The notes beneath the pieces were generated by a model. It was not told the DNA's origin. It did no database searches and saw only the letters and a list, made by a program, of their open reading frames with translations. Source: Multivorans sp965232105 (GTDB taxonomy: Bacteria; Acidobacteriota; Thermoanaerobaculia; Multivoradales; Multivoraceae). From it: a stretch of 64,000 nt of DNA. Location of the stretch: assembly GCA_965232105.1 (NCBI GenBank), contig OZ246956.1:4774001-4838000 (forward strand). Direction: 5' to 3'. Positions within the stretch are counted from its first letter, which is position 1. Each line of letters opens with the position of its first letter. The position numbers and the translations under genes were made by a program. Below, piece by piece: positions 17,320 through 26,091 of the stretch.

Positions 17320-18432
17320 ATGCCCATGCGCCCGAACCACCGACTCTTCCTGACCTGCCTCGCAGCCGTCGCCCTGGCCGCCGTCCTCGCCGGCTGCGGC
17401 GCCGGAGACGCCGATGTCGATGTCGCCGCCCCGGCCGCCGCCGTCGTCGAGACCGACACCCACCGCTTCGAGGAAGTGGCGCCCGGCGTGTACTTCATTC
17501 TCGGCACGGGAACGATCTTCGTTCAGAGCAACGCGATGCTCGTGCTGAGCGACGAAGACGCCCTGGTCGTCGACTCCCACGTCACGCCGGCGGCGGCGCG
17601 GGCCCTGCTCGCCTCGATCGCCGAGGTCACGGACAAGCCGGTGACCCACCTCGTCAACACGCACTACCACTTCGACCACGCGCACGGGAACCAGGTTTTC
17701 CCCGAGGACGTGTCGATCGTCGGCCACGAGTTCACCCGCGAGATGCTGATGAGCGACGTACTCGAGCAGGGGACCTTCCTGAACTTCTCCGGCGCCATCC
17801 CCGACCAGATCGCGGCGATGAAGGAGGAGGCGGGAACGATGGAGGACGGCGAAGCCAAGGAGGCGCTGATGGACCAGATCGCCGTTCAGGAGGCCCACTA
17901 CGTCGCCCTTGCCGAGACGGCGCCGACGCCGCCGAACGTGACCCTGACCGGCCGGATGACGATCCACCGCACCTGGGAAGGGCAGGACCGTCCGATCGAG
18001 CTGATCCACTTGGGCCGCGGCCACACCGGCGGCGACGTGGTCGTCCTGCTTCCCAACGAACGGGTCGTGTTCACCGGCGACCTGGTGTTGCCGGGCGGCA
18101 GCGCCTACATCGGCGACGGCTACGTCAACGAGTGGCTCGACACGCTGGATCGCTTCCAGGAGCTCGAGTTCGATCTCGTCCTTCCCGGACACGGCCCCAC
18201 GTTCAGTGACGTCTCAACTCAACTCGGCCTGTTGCGGGACATGCTGAGCAGTTTCTGGAACGATGCGGTCAGCGCCCGCGACCAGGGTTTGAGCGCCGAG
18301 GAAGCGATCTCGACCATCGGGTGGCAGGGGTTTCTGACCACCGCTCCCGACCCGATCAAGATCCAGTGCGTGGAGCGCGCCTGGGCCGTGATGGACGAGA
18401 CCGGGGGCGGCGAAAACACCGACTCCGCGTAG
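17320..18432 (+). CDS. MBL-fold metallo-hydrolase lipoprotein
   Basis: 370 residues. The signal peptide ends in a lipobox (AAVLAGC), so it is probably lipid-anchored. The zinc-binding motif H-x-H-x-D-H lies at His115, His117, Asp119 and His120 (NTHYHFDHAHGN), with further histidines in GRGHTGGD and VLPGHGP, the second and third metal positions of the fold. Similar exported hydrolases act on small esters, lactams or quinoprotein-associated substrates. A ribosome site (GGAGAGGAG) precedes ATG 17320. It is a single gene between the GMC oxidoreductase and a hypothetical gene. Confidence 0.88.
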   Translation: MPMRPNHRLFLTCLAAVALAAVLAGCGAGDADVDVAAPAAAVVETDTHRFEEVAPGVYFILGTGTIFVQSNAMLVLSDEDALVVDSHVTPAAARALLASIAEVTDKPVTHLVNTHYHFDHAHGNQVFPEDVSIVGHEFTREMLMSDVLEQGTFLNFSGAIPDQIAAMKEEAGTMEDGEAKEALMDQIAVQEAHYVALAETAPTPPNVTLTGRMTIHRTWEGQDRPIELIHLGRGHTGGDVVVLLPNERVVFTGDLVLPGGSAYIGDGYVNEWLDTLDRFQELEFDLVLPGHGPTFSDVSTQLGLLRDMLSSFWNDAVSARDQGLSAEEAISTIGWQGFLTTAPDPIKIQCVERAWAVMDETGGGENTDSA

Positions 18433-18518
18433 GCCGCGCGCCGCCGCGAAGAGGGCCTCCGTGTCGCTAAGTTCCGCATTTTGTGGTATTTACAGGGAAA
18501 TCCCGTTAGCATCCCGTC

Positions 18519-19307
18519 ATGGAACAGCAGCAAGTTGCCCCCCTTTCGGTCGACCTCGACGCGCTCGGGCGCGCGGTGGAGCGAGCGAGCGGCTGGCTGC
18601 TGGAGCGGTACGGCGAAGAGGTCGAATGGGCGATCGAGGACCAGTTCCTGATCGGCCTCGACGACCAGGAACGGATCGACCTCGAAGAGCAGCTACAGGC
18701 CCGCAGCGGTCGCGACCAGGCCACCTTCTTCGCCAACGCGATGAGCTGTCTGCTCGCCCAGGGACGCTTCGAGCCGGACGCCGACGAGGGAGACTGCCGC
18801 TCGTTCAGCTTCGCCGACAAGCTGCTCGGGCCGGGCGGGCTGCTGCTGGAAGTGACGGAGCGCCGCTGGCTGGAGGCCCTGGTCGGAAGCCCGCTGCAGC
18901 TCTACCGGATCAGCCACCTGGAGGGCGAGCTGATCGTCCTGGACGAAGTGACCAGCCGCCACCGGGTGTGGGTCGAACCCCACCTGGCGATGGAGAGCCT
19001 GGAAGCGGGCGACCTCGTGGGCTCCCGGGTCATCACGGTGGACGGCGAGGACGCCGCCAGAATCTGCGGGGTCTTCGGCTTTCCGGCCGGCCACGCCGAA
19101 CGGGAACTCGTCGAGCTGGTGGAAACGGCCGCCACGCATCGCCGCAGCAATCGCGGCGAGATCCTCGGCATCGCCGAAGTGATCGCCACCGCCTGGCTGC
19201 GCTCCTTCCTGCCCGATGGGTCGACGCGTGGGCCCCAGGCCGTGGTGGACGGCGGCGACGGTTCCGGCAGGCGCCGGATCCTCCAGTGGCCGGTTTCCGG
19301 CGACTGA
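18519..19307 (+). CDS. Hypothetical protein, acidic cytoplasmic
   Basis: 262 residues, acidic, with no signal peptide or membrane helix. Recognisable phrases are an N-terminal helix (DLDALGRAVERASGWLLERY), WLEALVGSPLQLYRISHLEG, and DEVTSRHRVWVEPHLAMESLEAGDLV, which looks like a small beta-barrel. I cannot place it in a family with confidence. Its 3' end overlaps the putative GTG start of the following peptidase gene by 22 bp, so the two are probably cotranscribed. Confidence 0.65.
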   Translation: MEQQQVAPLSVDLDALGRAVERASGWLLERYGEEVEWAIEDQFLIGLDDQERIDLEEQLQARSGRDQATFFANAMSCLLAQGRFEPDADEGDCRSFSFADKLLGPGGLLLEVTERRWLEALVGSPLQLYRISHLEGELIVLDEVTSRHRVWVEPHLAMESLEAGDLVGSRVITVDGEDAARICGVFGFPAGHAERELVELVETAATHRRSNRGEILGIAEVIATAWLRSFLPDGSTRGPQAVVDGGDGSGRRRILQWPVSGD

Positions 19308-20701
19308 GCGAGGTTGCGGCGGGGAGCGCCGCCGAGAGTCCGACAGCTCGGCGCGCCGTCGCTCGTCTGATCCTGTGCTGGTTCGCGGCAGGCGCCGCGA
19401 CGGTCGTTGCTCAGGAACCGGCAACCGAAATCGCCACCGGTCCAGTGGCGATTCGCAGCTTCCAACTCACGACGCCGTACGAGATGGCGGGCAGCGGCAT
19501 TGACCCGGAGGTCGAGGTCCGGGTGGAGATCGATGCTGCCGGGAAGGTCTCCGACGTACAGGTGCTCGCGATCGACCCGCCGTCCGAGTTCGACGATCTG
19601 CTGCGGTCGCACGTCGAGACCCGGGTCGGCGAATGGCGCTATGGGCCGGCTCGGGACGTGAACGACAACCCCGTCCCTTCCACCCTGTCGTGGCGCATGA
19701 AGTTCCAGAGCCCCGATTTCCGCCGGAACCGGGTCGCCGACGAGCGCGGGCGGCCCGATCCGGAACTCGGAGTTCTGGTGCGGCTCGGCAGCCTGCCCCT
19801 TTCCACCCGGCCGCTGACCCGCGAACAACGCGGGCGCGCGCTGACCCGCGCCGTCGAGGCCGCCGAGCAGTACATCGACCGCGACCACCGGCGACGCCGC
19901 GAGACTCCCCGCTTCATCGTGATCAGCGATGCCGAGGACGAATCGCAAATCGACATCCTGGCAGGCAACATGGAGGCCGTCTTCGAGGTCTTCCACCTGC
20001 TCTTCGATCCCCACGTGGAGCCGTTCGCGGAGAACTTCAAGACCGTCGTCTATCTCTACAGCCGGCAGCAGAACCTGGAGCGTCTGCAAACGGAACTGGG
20101 CGGTTCAGGCTTTGGTTCGGGCTTCTACCGCTCGCCCGGGTTCCTGGCCTTCCACCAGGAAGTCGAAGACTCCGACTACCTGCTGCACACGATGCTCCAC
20201 GAGGCGTTCCACGCGTTCCGGGACAGCCACCTGACCGCGCCCGGAAAGGAGTTGCCCCGATGGGCCGAGGAGGGACTCGCCGAGTACTTCGGCAACTCGA
20301 AGATCGAGAAAGGCCGCCTGGTTCCCGGCAAGGTCAGCCATGGCAAGTACGTCATCTTCCACGCCGCCCCGGTCCGGCGCCTGCGGAGCAGAGCGAACTG
20401 GAGCCTGCTGGAGGCCCGCTCGGATCTGCGAAGCGGCGACGCGCCGACCGTAGCCGATCTCCTGGAAGCCGGCCGAGACACCTTCTACGGTGAACGTCAC
20501 GGGCAGTACTACGGCTTCTCCTGGCTGCTCACGCACTTCCTGCAGCACGGCAAGGAGGCCTGGGAAGCCGAGAAGCCGTTCGCCAGCATGCTGCTCTACC
20601 TCGCCGAGGGCTACTCGGGACGCGACGCGATGGCCGCCGCGTTCGGGTTCACTCCCGAGGAGGTTCAGGTCGAGTTCGAGCGCTACGTCCGCAAGTTCTG
20701 A
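19286..20701 (+). CDS. Exported HExxH zinc metallopeptidase with TonB-C-like N-terminal domain
   Basis: 471 residues from GTG 19286. The signal segment (RLILCWFAAGAATVVAQ) is followed by a TonB C-terminal-like domain (about residues 45-140; VEVRVEIDAAGKVSDVQVLA is typical). A gluzincin-type domain then carries His305-Glu306-x-x-His309 (MLHEAFHAF) and a downstream Glu in WAEEGLAEYF, the third zinc ligand pattern. It resembles DUF1570/MA-like peptidases. The start is uncertain because the frame is open far upstream through the preceding gene. It is convergent with the TPR gene. Natural substrate unknown. Confidence 0.8.
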   Translation: MAGFRRLSEVAAGSAAESPTARRAVARLILCWFAAGAATVVAQEPATEIATGPVAIRSFQLTTPYEMAGSGIDPEVEVRVEIDAAGKVSDVQVLAIDPPSEFDDLLRSHVETRVGEWRYGPARDVNDNPVPSTLSWRMKFQSPDFRRNRVADERGRPDPELGVLVRLGSLPLSTRPLTREQRGRALTRAVEAAEQYIDRDHRRRRETPRFIVISDAEDESQIDILAGNMEAVFEVFHLLFDPHVEPFAENFKTVVYLYSRQQNLERLQTELGGSGFGSGFYRSPGFLAFHQEVEDSDYLLHTMLHEAFHAFRDSHLTAPGKELPRWAEEGLAEYFGNSKIEKGRLVPGKVSHGKYVIFHAAPVRRLRSRANWSLLEARSDLRSGDAPTVADLLEAGRDTFYGERHGQYYGFSWLLTHFLQHGKEAWEAEKPFASMLLYLAEGYSGRDAMAAAFGFTPEEVQVEFERYVRKF

Positions 20702-20721
20702 CTCCAGGAGTCTCTGCCGGT

Positions 20722-22143
20722 TTACCCGTCGCCCAGCGCGTCATACGTCGCCTTGTGCCTGTCGGCTTCCGCCTCGAGTCCGAGCGACCTGTAGCAGACC
20801 CACAGTTGATAGTGGGCGTGGCGACGCTCCGGGTCCAGTTCGAGAGCCCGCAGAAGCCGCGGAACGGCCTCCTGCCATCGCTCCAGGCTGACCAAGGCCA
20901 TGCCGCTGAAAAAGAACGTGTCGGCCCGCTGATCGTTCAGCTTCGAAGCACGGTCGAGCGCCTGCCAGGCTTCGTCCCAGCGCTCCGCCCGGTAGGCCGC
21001 GAAGCCCAGGTTGTACCAGACGGCCTCCATGTGTCCCAGTTCCCCGGCCGCCCGCTTCAACAACTCGATCGCCTGGTCGAAGTTGCCCGACGCCAACTGG
21101 TTGGCGCCCTCGTTCAGCAGAGACTGCGGGTCGCTGACGGATTGCCATCTGTCCGCTGCCGCGGTCCGATGCGCGGTCCGCTCCTCCGCCGTACCGTACA
21201 GGTGCACGAGCGCGCCCTTCGCTTCCGCCTCGGTCCACCCCTGGGGCGGCGCATGCTCCTCCGCGAGGCGAAAAAGGCGCTCGGCCTCCTCGAGGCGGCC
21301 GGAGTCGCGCAGGCTCCAGGCCGCGGCAAGAACCTCGGCGGCATAGTTATTGAGCGCGAGGGAATCCTCGCGGTCGATCTCGCCGGCGAGGATCTCTAGC
21401 TGTTCGCTTGCGTCCTCGACGCGACCCGCGCGAGCGAGAGTCCGAGCGTAGAGAGAGCGGACGGTCGCCCCTCCGTTCTCCGCCATCTCGGCGAGAAGAT
21501 CCGCGGCTCCGTTCCAGTCCTCCTGAATGCCGAGAAGGCGCAGCAGAGCCCAGGCGAGATCCTCGTTCTTCGGTTCCATGGCCCGGAGCTCGACCAGCGC
21601 CTCCGTCGCTTCCACACGCTCCCCGAGGCGCTGGGAGAGCAGCGCTTTCAAGCGCAGGAAGCGAGCACGGTCGACGTCGGCCGACGACAACCGTCGTTCG
21701 ACGAGCCGGCGGGAGGCGCGCAGCACTATCTCGTCCGCCTCGTCTTCACGGGCAATGAACTCCAGTACTCCGGGCGGCGGCGCCGAGGATGGGTCGTCGA
21801 AGGCTGCGATCAGGTCTTTGTGAACCTCCTGGATCTCCTCTTCGGGGAGCGGATTTCGAAGATGCGCCCGAAGCAGGGCGAGAAGTGCGGTTGTCGGCTG
21901 GTTGCACTCGCTGCGGGCTCTCTTCAGCAACGCCGCCTCCACGTCCGGCTGCGACTTGAGTTCCGCGATCCGGGCACTGCGCAGCAGCCGCAGGCACTGG
22001 ACATCAGGCATTCCGCCGGTCCGGCCGGCGGATGGCTGAGCCGGCGCCATGGCCGGCGCCGCGGCCAGTAGTGGAACCAGAAGCGCGTTGCGCGCGATGC
22101 GGCGTGCGCGCCCTCCTCCGTCGGCGCAGCTCTCGGTTCTCAC
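20722..22143 (-). CDS. Exported TPR-repeat protein
   Basis: 473 residues. A cleavable signal (NALLVPLLAAAPAMAPAQP) precedes a mostly helical protein. The last 130 residues hold classic tetratricopeptide repeats (LNEGANQLASGNFDQAIELL, WYNLGFAAYRAERWDEAWQ, FFFSGMALVSLERWQEAVP, HYQLWVCYRSLGLEAEAD), and degenerate repeats extend forward. It probably scaffolds an envelope complex. Its start lies 4 bp after the stop of the PatB-like gene, so the pair forms a leftward operon without an obvious functional link. Confidence 0.85.
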   Translation of the reverse strand: MRTESCADGGGRARRIARNALLVPLLAAAPAMAPAQPSAGRTGGMPDVQCLRLLRSARIAELKSQPDVEAALLKRARSECNQPTTALLALLRAHLRNPLPEEEIQEVHKDLIAAFDDPSSAPPPGVLEFIAREDEADEIVLRASRRLVERRLSSADVDRARFLRLKALLSQRLGERVEATEALVELRAMEPKNEDLAWALLRLLGIQEDWNGAADLLAEMAENGGATVRSLYARTLARAGRVEDASEQLEILAGEIDREDSLALNNYAAEVLAAAWSLRDSGRLEEAERLFRLAEEHAPPQGWTEAEAKGALVHLYGTAEERTAHRTAAADRWQSVSDPQSLLNEGANQLASGNFDQAIELLKRAAGELGHMEAVWYNLGFAAYRAERWDEAWQALDRASKLNDQRADTFFFSGMALVSLERWQEAVPRLLRALELDPERRHAHYQLWVCYRSLGLEAEADRHKATYDALGDG

Positions 22144-22147
22144 TTCG

Positions 22148-23341
22148 TCAACCGGCCTCGACCGCTACGGCCATCCGCTCCAGGATCTCCTCGAGAATGG
22201 CGCGCGAGGTTCCGAAGTTGAGCCGCGTGCAGTGCTCGAAGCCAAGCGGCGAGTCCGGCGGACCGAACTCGGCCCCGTCGTTGAGCGCGACCTGAGCCCG
22301 CTTGAGGAAGAACCGGGACGCCGGCATCGGCAAGTCGAGCCCCCGGCAGTCGAGCCAGTACAGATAGGTCGCCTCCTGGGGTCCATGCACGACCCCGGGC
22401 AGGCGACGGTTCACGAAGTCGGTCAGATACCCGCGGTTCGCGTCGAGGTAGGCAACGGTCTCCTGGAGCCACGGCCCGCCCTCGCGCCACGCGACGCGCG
22501 CCGCCTCGACGCCGAGGATGCCGGGATGCGCCAGGACGAAGTGAGGCAGTTCGTCGAACCGCTGCTTCAGCTTCTCGCTGCCGAACACGAGCAGCGCGAG
22601 TTCCAGCCCGGCGAGATTGAACGACTTCGTCGCCGACGTGATCGTGACCGTCCGTTCCCTCACTTCGGGGCCCAGGGTCTCGAAGACCGTGTGCTCGTGG
22701 CCCGGGAACACGAGCTCGTTGTGGATCTCGTCGGCGAGCACGATCAGGTCGTGCTCGATCGCGAGCTCGGCGACCGCCTCCAACTCCGCCCGCGTCCAGG
22801 AGCGGCCGCTCGGGTTGTGCGGATTGCAGAGCATGAACAGGCGGGTGTCCCTGTCGATCGTCGCCCTCAACTGGTCGAGATCCATCTCGAACCGTTCCGC
22901 ACCGCGAACCAGAGGCGACTCGACGAGCCGCCGGCCGGTCCCTGAAACCGCATCGAGGAACGGTGGATAGATCGGCGTCTGGATCACGACCCCCTCGCCC
23001 TTTTCGGCGCTCAGCATCACGGAGAGGTCGAGGCCCTGGAGCGCGTTGACCAGGAACCGGATCCGCTCCGGCGCCACGGTCCAGCCGAGCTGTTCCTCCA
23101 TCCGCCAGCCGAAGATCTCCGGCAGATCGCCGATCTCGGGCGGTTCGCAGTAGCCGAGGTCCGACCGGTCGACCAGGCGCCGTACGACACCCTGAATCGG
23201 CTCGGCGATCGGGAAATCCATGTCCGCCACCCAGGCCGGCAAAATGCCGCTGCCATTCGCGGTGTAGCGGCGCCACTTGAACCCGGTGCGGGCCGCCAGG
23301 TCCTCGATCCGCAGAGCGTCGAACTGGTCTTTCACCGACAC
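22148..23341 (-). CDS. PatB/MalY-type PLP-dependent C-S lyase / aminotransferase
   Basis: 397 residues with fold-type I landmarks: the cofactor lysine at Lys239 (SATKSFNLAGL), Asn173-Pro-His-Asn-Pro-Ser-Gly179, and Asp204-Glu205-Ile-His. The N-terminal PAWVADMDFPIAEPI and the LADEIHNELVFPGHEHTVF segment are characteristic of PatB/MalY proteins, which cleave cystathionine and other C-S bonds to thiol, pyruvate and ammonia. ATG 23341 matches the family start. It leads the operon with the TPR gene. Its exact in vivo substrate is open. Confidence 0.92.
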   Translation of the reverse strand: MSVKDQFDALRIEDLAARTGFKWRRYTANGSGILPAWVADMDFPIAEPIQGVVRRLVDRSDLGYCEPPEIGDLPEIFGWRMEEQLGWTVAPERIRFLVNALQGLDLSVMLSAEKGEGVVIQTPIYPPFLDAVSGTGRRLVESPLVRGAERFEMDLDQLRATIDRDTRLFMLCNPHNPSGRSWTRAELEAVAELAIEHDLIVLADEIHNELVFPGHEHTVFETLGPEVRERTVTITSATKSFNLAGLELALLVFGSEKLKQRFDELPHFVLAHPGILGVEAARVAWREGGPWLQETVAYLDANRGYLTDFVNRRLPGVVHGPQEATYLYWLDCRGLDLPMPASRFFLKRAQVALNDGAEFGPPDSPLGFEHCTRLNFGTSRAILEEILERMAVAVEAG

Positions 23342-23439
23342 GGACGCAAGCTATCAAGCGCTGCCAGGAACCGGTCGCAAAGGACATTGCCCCGGTCCCG
23401 CCGGAACGCGGCCCGACCGGCGCATCGGCCATCCGGGCG

Positions 23440-23994
23440 TCAGGAGAAGATGCGTGGGACGAAGCCGGTCTCGTTGACGATGCTGGCACTGCTTCCGGTC
23501 GCCCGGATCACGAACAGTCCTTGCCGCTCGGCGTAGACGCCGACCGTGCTGTCGCTCTTGAGATAGGCCACGGCGCCGTACACCGCGTGCCTCCGGTACT
23601 CCGGGCAGAACTCCAGGAATCGCTTCAGCTTGTCCACAAAGCGGGTCACGTCTTCCGACCGGAGAGTCGTCTTGACCTCCACGACGACGACCTCGGCTCC
23701 GTTGATCGCCAGTATGTCGATCTCGAAGTGCTCGCCGTTGCGCTTGCCGGTGACTCGCCGATAGGTCCGCTCAACGGCGATACCGCGCTGCTTCAGTAGC
23801 GGCACGAGGTCGCCATCGACGAGGCTCTCCATCAGCTTGCCCCACTGCGAAGTGAACAGCGCCTCCGCTTTCTTCAGCCGACCGTCCGTCTCCTTCATCT
23901 GCAGCGCGGTCTCCTGCTGCATTGCCGCGACCCGCCGCAAGGTCTCCCGAATCTCAGCGAAGCTGGACGGGTCGTTCGCTCCAATCGTGCTCAT
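23440..23994 (-). CDS. DUF3782-like protein with PD-(D/E)xK nuclease fold
   Basis: 184 residues. An N-terminal coiled-coil (FAEIRETLRRVAAMQQETALQMKE) precedes a restriction-endonuclease-like core with FEIDILAINGAEVVVVEVKT, that is D...E-x-K as in PD-(D/E)xK enzymes, and further strands HAVYGAVAYLK. Members are common in genomes rich in mobile elements, but their role is unknown. ATG 23994 is chosen over an upstream in-frame ATG at 24075 because the coiled-coil starts there. It is divergent from the LLM oxidoreductase gene, 101 bp apart. Confidence 0.8.
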   Translation of the reverse strand: MSTIGANDPSSFAEIRETLRRVAAMQQETALQMKETDGRLKKAEALFTSQWGKLMESLVDGDLVPLLKQRGIAVERTYRRVTGKRNGEHFEIDILAINGAEVVVVEVKTTLRSEDVTRFVDKLKRFLEFCPEYRRHAVYGAVAYLKSDSTVGVYAERQGLFVIRATGSSASIVNETGFVPRIFS

Positions 23995-24095
23995 GTTCCT
24001 TCGTTCTCCTCCTCTTGGAGGCAAGAGTCCGCAGGGAACCGGAGAAGGCCGGCAAGGGACCGACATCGTATCCAAGTCCTGCTAGCTTTCGCCCC

Positions 24096-25112
24096 ATGGC
24101 ACTCAAACTCGGACTTCAGCTCGGCTACTGGGGCGCCGGACCGCGTCCCGATTTCCTCGAAACCGCCATCGAGGCGGAAGCGCTCGGCTACCACTGCGTC
24201 TTCACCGCGGAGGCCTGGGGCTCGGACGTGTTCACGCCCCTGGCCTGGATCGGCGCCCACACATCGAAGATCCGCCTCGGCACCGGCATCGCACAGATCT
24301 CGGCCCGTACGCCGGCCGCCACCGCGATGCACGCAATGACCCTGGACCATCTCTCCCAGGGCCGGGTCATCCTCGGCCTTGGCGTGTCCGGCCCCCAGGT
24401 CGTCGAGGGCTGGTACGGACAACCCTTCGCCAAGCCGCTGTCCCGCACCCGCGCCTACGTCGAGATCATCCAGAAGATCCTCGCACGCGAAGAACCCGTA
24501 ACCCAGCACGGCGAGCACTACCAGCTCCCCTACACCGGCGACGGTTCCTGGGGCCTGGGCAAGCCGCTCCGCTCGATCGTCCACCCGCTCCGCTCCGATC
24601 TGCCCATCTTCCTCGGCGCCGAAGGGCCCAAGAACGTGGCGCTGGCCGCCGAACTCTGCAGCGGCTGGCTGCCGCTGTACTACTCGCCCTACCGTCCGGA
24701 GGTCTACGCCGACTCCCTCGCCGGCCGCGGCAACGGCTTCGAGGTCGCCTACGGCGCCCGCCTCCGCGTCCACGACGAGGTCGCCGAGGCCCTCCTGCCG
24801 ATCAAGCAGTCCCTGGCCCTCTACGTCGGCGGCATGGGCGCCAAGAAGCGCAACTTCCACCGCGAACTGATGGCCCGCATGGGCTGGGAGGAGGAGTCCT
24901 TCCGCATCCAGGAACTCTTCATGACCGGCAAGCGCGAAGAGGCCGTCGCCGCCGTCCCCGACGACTTCGCCGACGAGATTTCCCTCGTCGGCCCCCCCGA
25001 ACGGATCAAGGACCGCCTCCAGGCCTTCGAAGACAGCGACGTCACCACGCTGCTCGTCGGCGCCGCCAGCAAGGAGGAGCTGCGACAGGCCGCGGAGATC
25101 GTGCTGGGCTAG
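24096..25112 (+). CDS. LLM-class F420-dependent oxidoreductase
   Basis: 338 residues. Luciferase-like TIM barrel beginning LKLGLQLGYWGAGPRPDFLE, with AEAWGSDVFTPLAWIGAHTS and IRLGTGIAQISARTPAATAM, the standard coenzyme-binding loops of the F420-dependent LLM group, and GRVILGLGVSGPQVVEGWYG. It should transfer hydride between F420 and an unknown substrate. The ATG at 24096 begins the conserved first strand; the longer frame upstream overlaps the divergent nuclease-fold gene. It implies that the host makes F420. A second, only distantly similar LLM gene lies at 50937-51839. Confidence 0.9.
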   Translation: MALKLGLQLGYWGAGPRPDFLETAIEAEALGYHCVFTAEAWGSDVFTPLAWIGAHTSKIRLGTGIAQISARTPAATAMHAMTLDHLSQGRVILGLGVSGPQVVEGWYGQPFAKPLSRTRAYVEIIQKILAREEPVTQHGEHYQLPYTGDGSWGLGKPLRSIVHPLRSDLPIFLGAEGPKNVALAAELCSGWLPLYYSPYRPEVYADSLAGRGNGFEVAYGARLRVHDEVAEALLPIKQSLALYVGGMGAKKRNFHRELMARMGWEEESFRIQELFMTGKREEAVAAVPDDFADEISLVGPPERIKDRLQAFEDSDVTTLLVGAASKEELRQAAEIVLG

Positions 25113-25130
25113 CGAGGCCTCTTCGGCTGC

Positions 25131-25317
25131 ACCCGCCCGCTTTCGGGGCTCCGGAGGGGGGTCTCCCAGGTGCCGTTCGCCCTTGATCGGAAGATGAAAC
25201 GGGTAGGGCTCACTGCACTCCGCTCGCTCCGGTTGGGTGTCGGTTTCTGTGAGGTCGGCGGCCGTCGCTCGCTCCGAGCCACCTGGGAGACCCCCCTCCG
25301 GAGCCCCTGGGCGGGCT
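25131..25317. mobile_element. Non-coding inverted-repeat element (MITE-like)
   Basis: A perfect 28-bp arm at 25145-25172 (GGGGCTCCGGAGGGGGGTCT...) has its exact complement at 25280-25307, and short outer matches (GCCCGC / GCGGGC) extend it. The 107-bp centre has no convincing ORF. The rest of the 25113-25455 gap shows only a short copy of a dispersed palindrome (25365-25384) and the promoter region of the AbiE-like genes. It looks like a small non-autonomous element or a very stable RNA hairpin; no target duplication is evident. Confidence 0.55.
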
Positions 25318-25455
25318 GGACGGCGTCGAGCTAGACGGCACGCCCCTGAATCCACCGACTGCAGCGGCGTCCCCGCAGGCATCCCGACCACATCGCGTCC
25401 GGTCTTACGAGCCAGGAACACAGGAACAAGTTGTCAGAATTGATAAGTTTTCGCC

Positions 25456-26091
25456 ATGAGATTCGAGGAACTCGTTGCCGCGGTCGCCGACGAGCCGGTC
25501 TTCGAGACCGGGCTTCTGCTGGCCGGGCCTTGCGATCCCGGCAACGTCAGGCGGCAACTGTCGCGCTGGGTCCGCGGCGGCAAGGTCCAGCAGATGCGGC
25601 GCGGACTCTATGCCCTGGCGCCGCCCTGGCAGCGCCGCGTCCCGCATCCGTTCCTGCTCGCCAACCGCCTGGCGCCGGGCTCCTACGTGAGCGGTCCCTC
25701 GGCCTTGGCCTTCGCCCATGCAATCCCCGAGTACGTGCCGGAGGTCACCAGCGTGACGCCTGGACGGCCGCACACGCGGCAGTTGCCCTCGGGCCGGTTC
25801 TCGTTCCGCCACCTGAAGGCGAACAGGGTGTTCGGCTACCGGCTGCTCGATCTGGGCGGTAATCAGCAAGCGTTCGTGGCGACCCCGGAGAAGGCGCTGC
25901 TCGACTCCGTCTACCTGCAGCCCGGCGGCGACGACGCCACGTACCTGCGGGAACTCCGACTCGACTTCGGCGCCCTGGATCTGGACGCCCTCGACCAGGC
26001 GGCGGCGCGGTACGCCGCGCCGAAAGTGACTCGAGCGGCCCGCCGCATCCGCGAGCTCGCCGCCGCGACGCCCGCATACGACGTGCTGTGA
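25456..26091 (+). CDS. AbiEi-type antitoxin (type IV toxin-antitoxin)
   Basis: 211 residues. An N-terminal winged-helix region (ETGLLLAGPCDPGNVRRQLSRW, then VQQMRRGLYALAPP) is the usual AbiEi DNA-binding domain. It is followed by YVSGPSALAFAHAIPEYVPEV and the C-terminal antitoxin domain (FVATPEKALLDSVYL). AbiEi represses its own operon and counteracts the AbiEii nucleotidyltransferase. The toxin gene overlaps by 4 bp but is broken. The antitoxin frame itself appears intact. Confidence 0.87.
   Translation: MRFEELVAAVADEPVFETGLLLAGPCDPGNVRRQLSRWVRGGKVQQMRRGLYALAPPWQRRVPHPFLLANRLAPGSYVSGPSALAFAHAIPEYVPEVTSVTPGRPHTRQLPSGRFSFRHLKANRVFGYRLLDLGGNQQAFVATPEKALLDSVYLQPGGDDATYLRELRLDFGALDLDALDQAAARYAAPKVTRAARRIRELAAATPAYDVL

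Noticed and set aside
15151..18192. A 1013-codon minus-strand open frame across the GMC and MBL genes.
   Set aside because: Low-complexity Val/Ala/Arg/Asp composition typical of high-GC antisense frames; the plus-strand genes have clear motifs.
18461..19285. Upstream extension of the HExxH peptidase frame through the hypothetical gene.
   Set aside because: Arg/Gly/Pro-rich shadow sequence; the signal peptide lies only after 19286.
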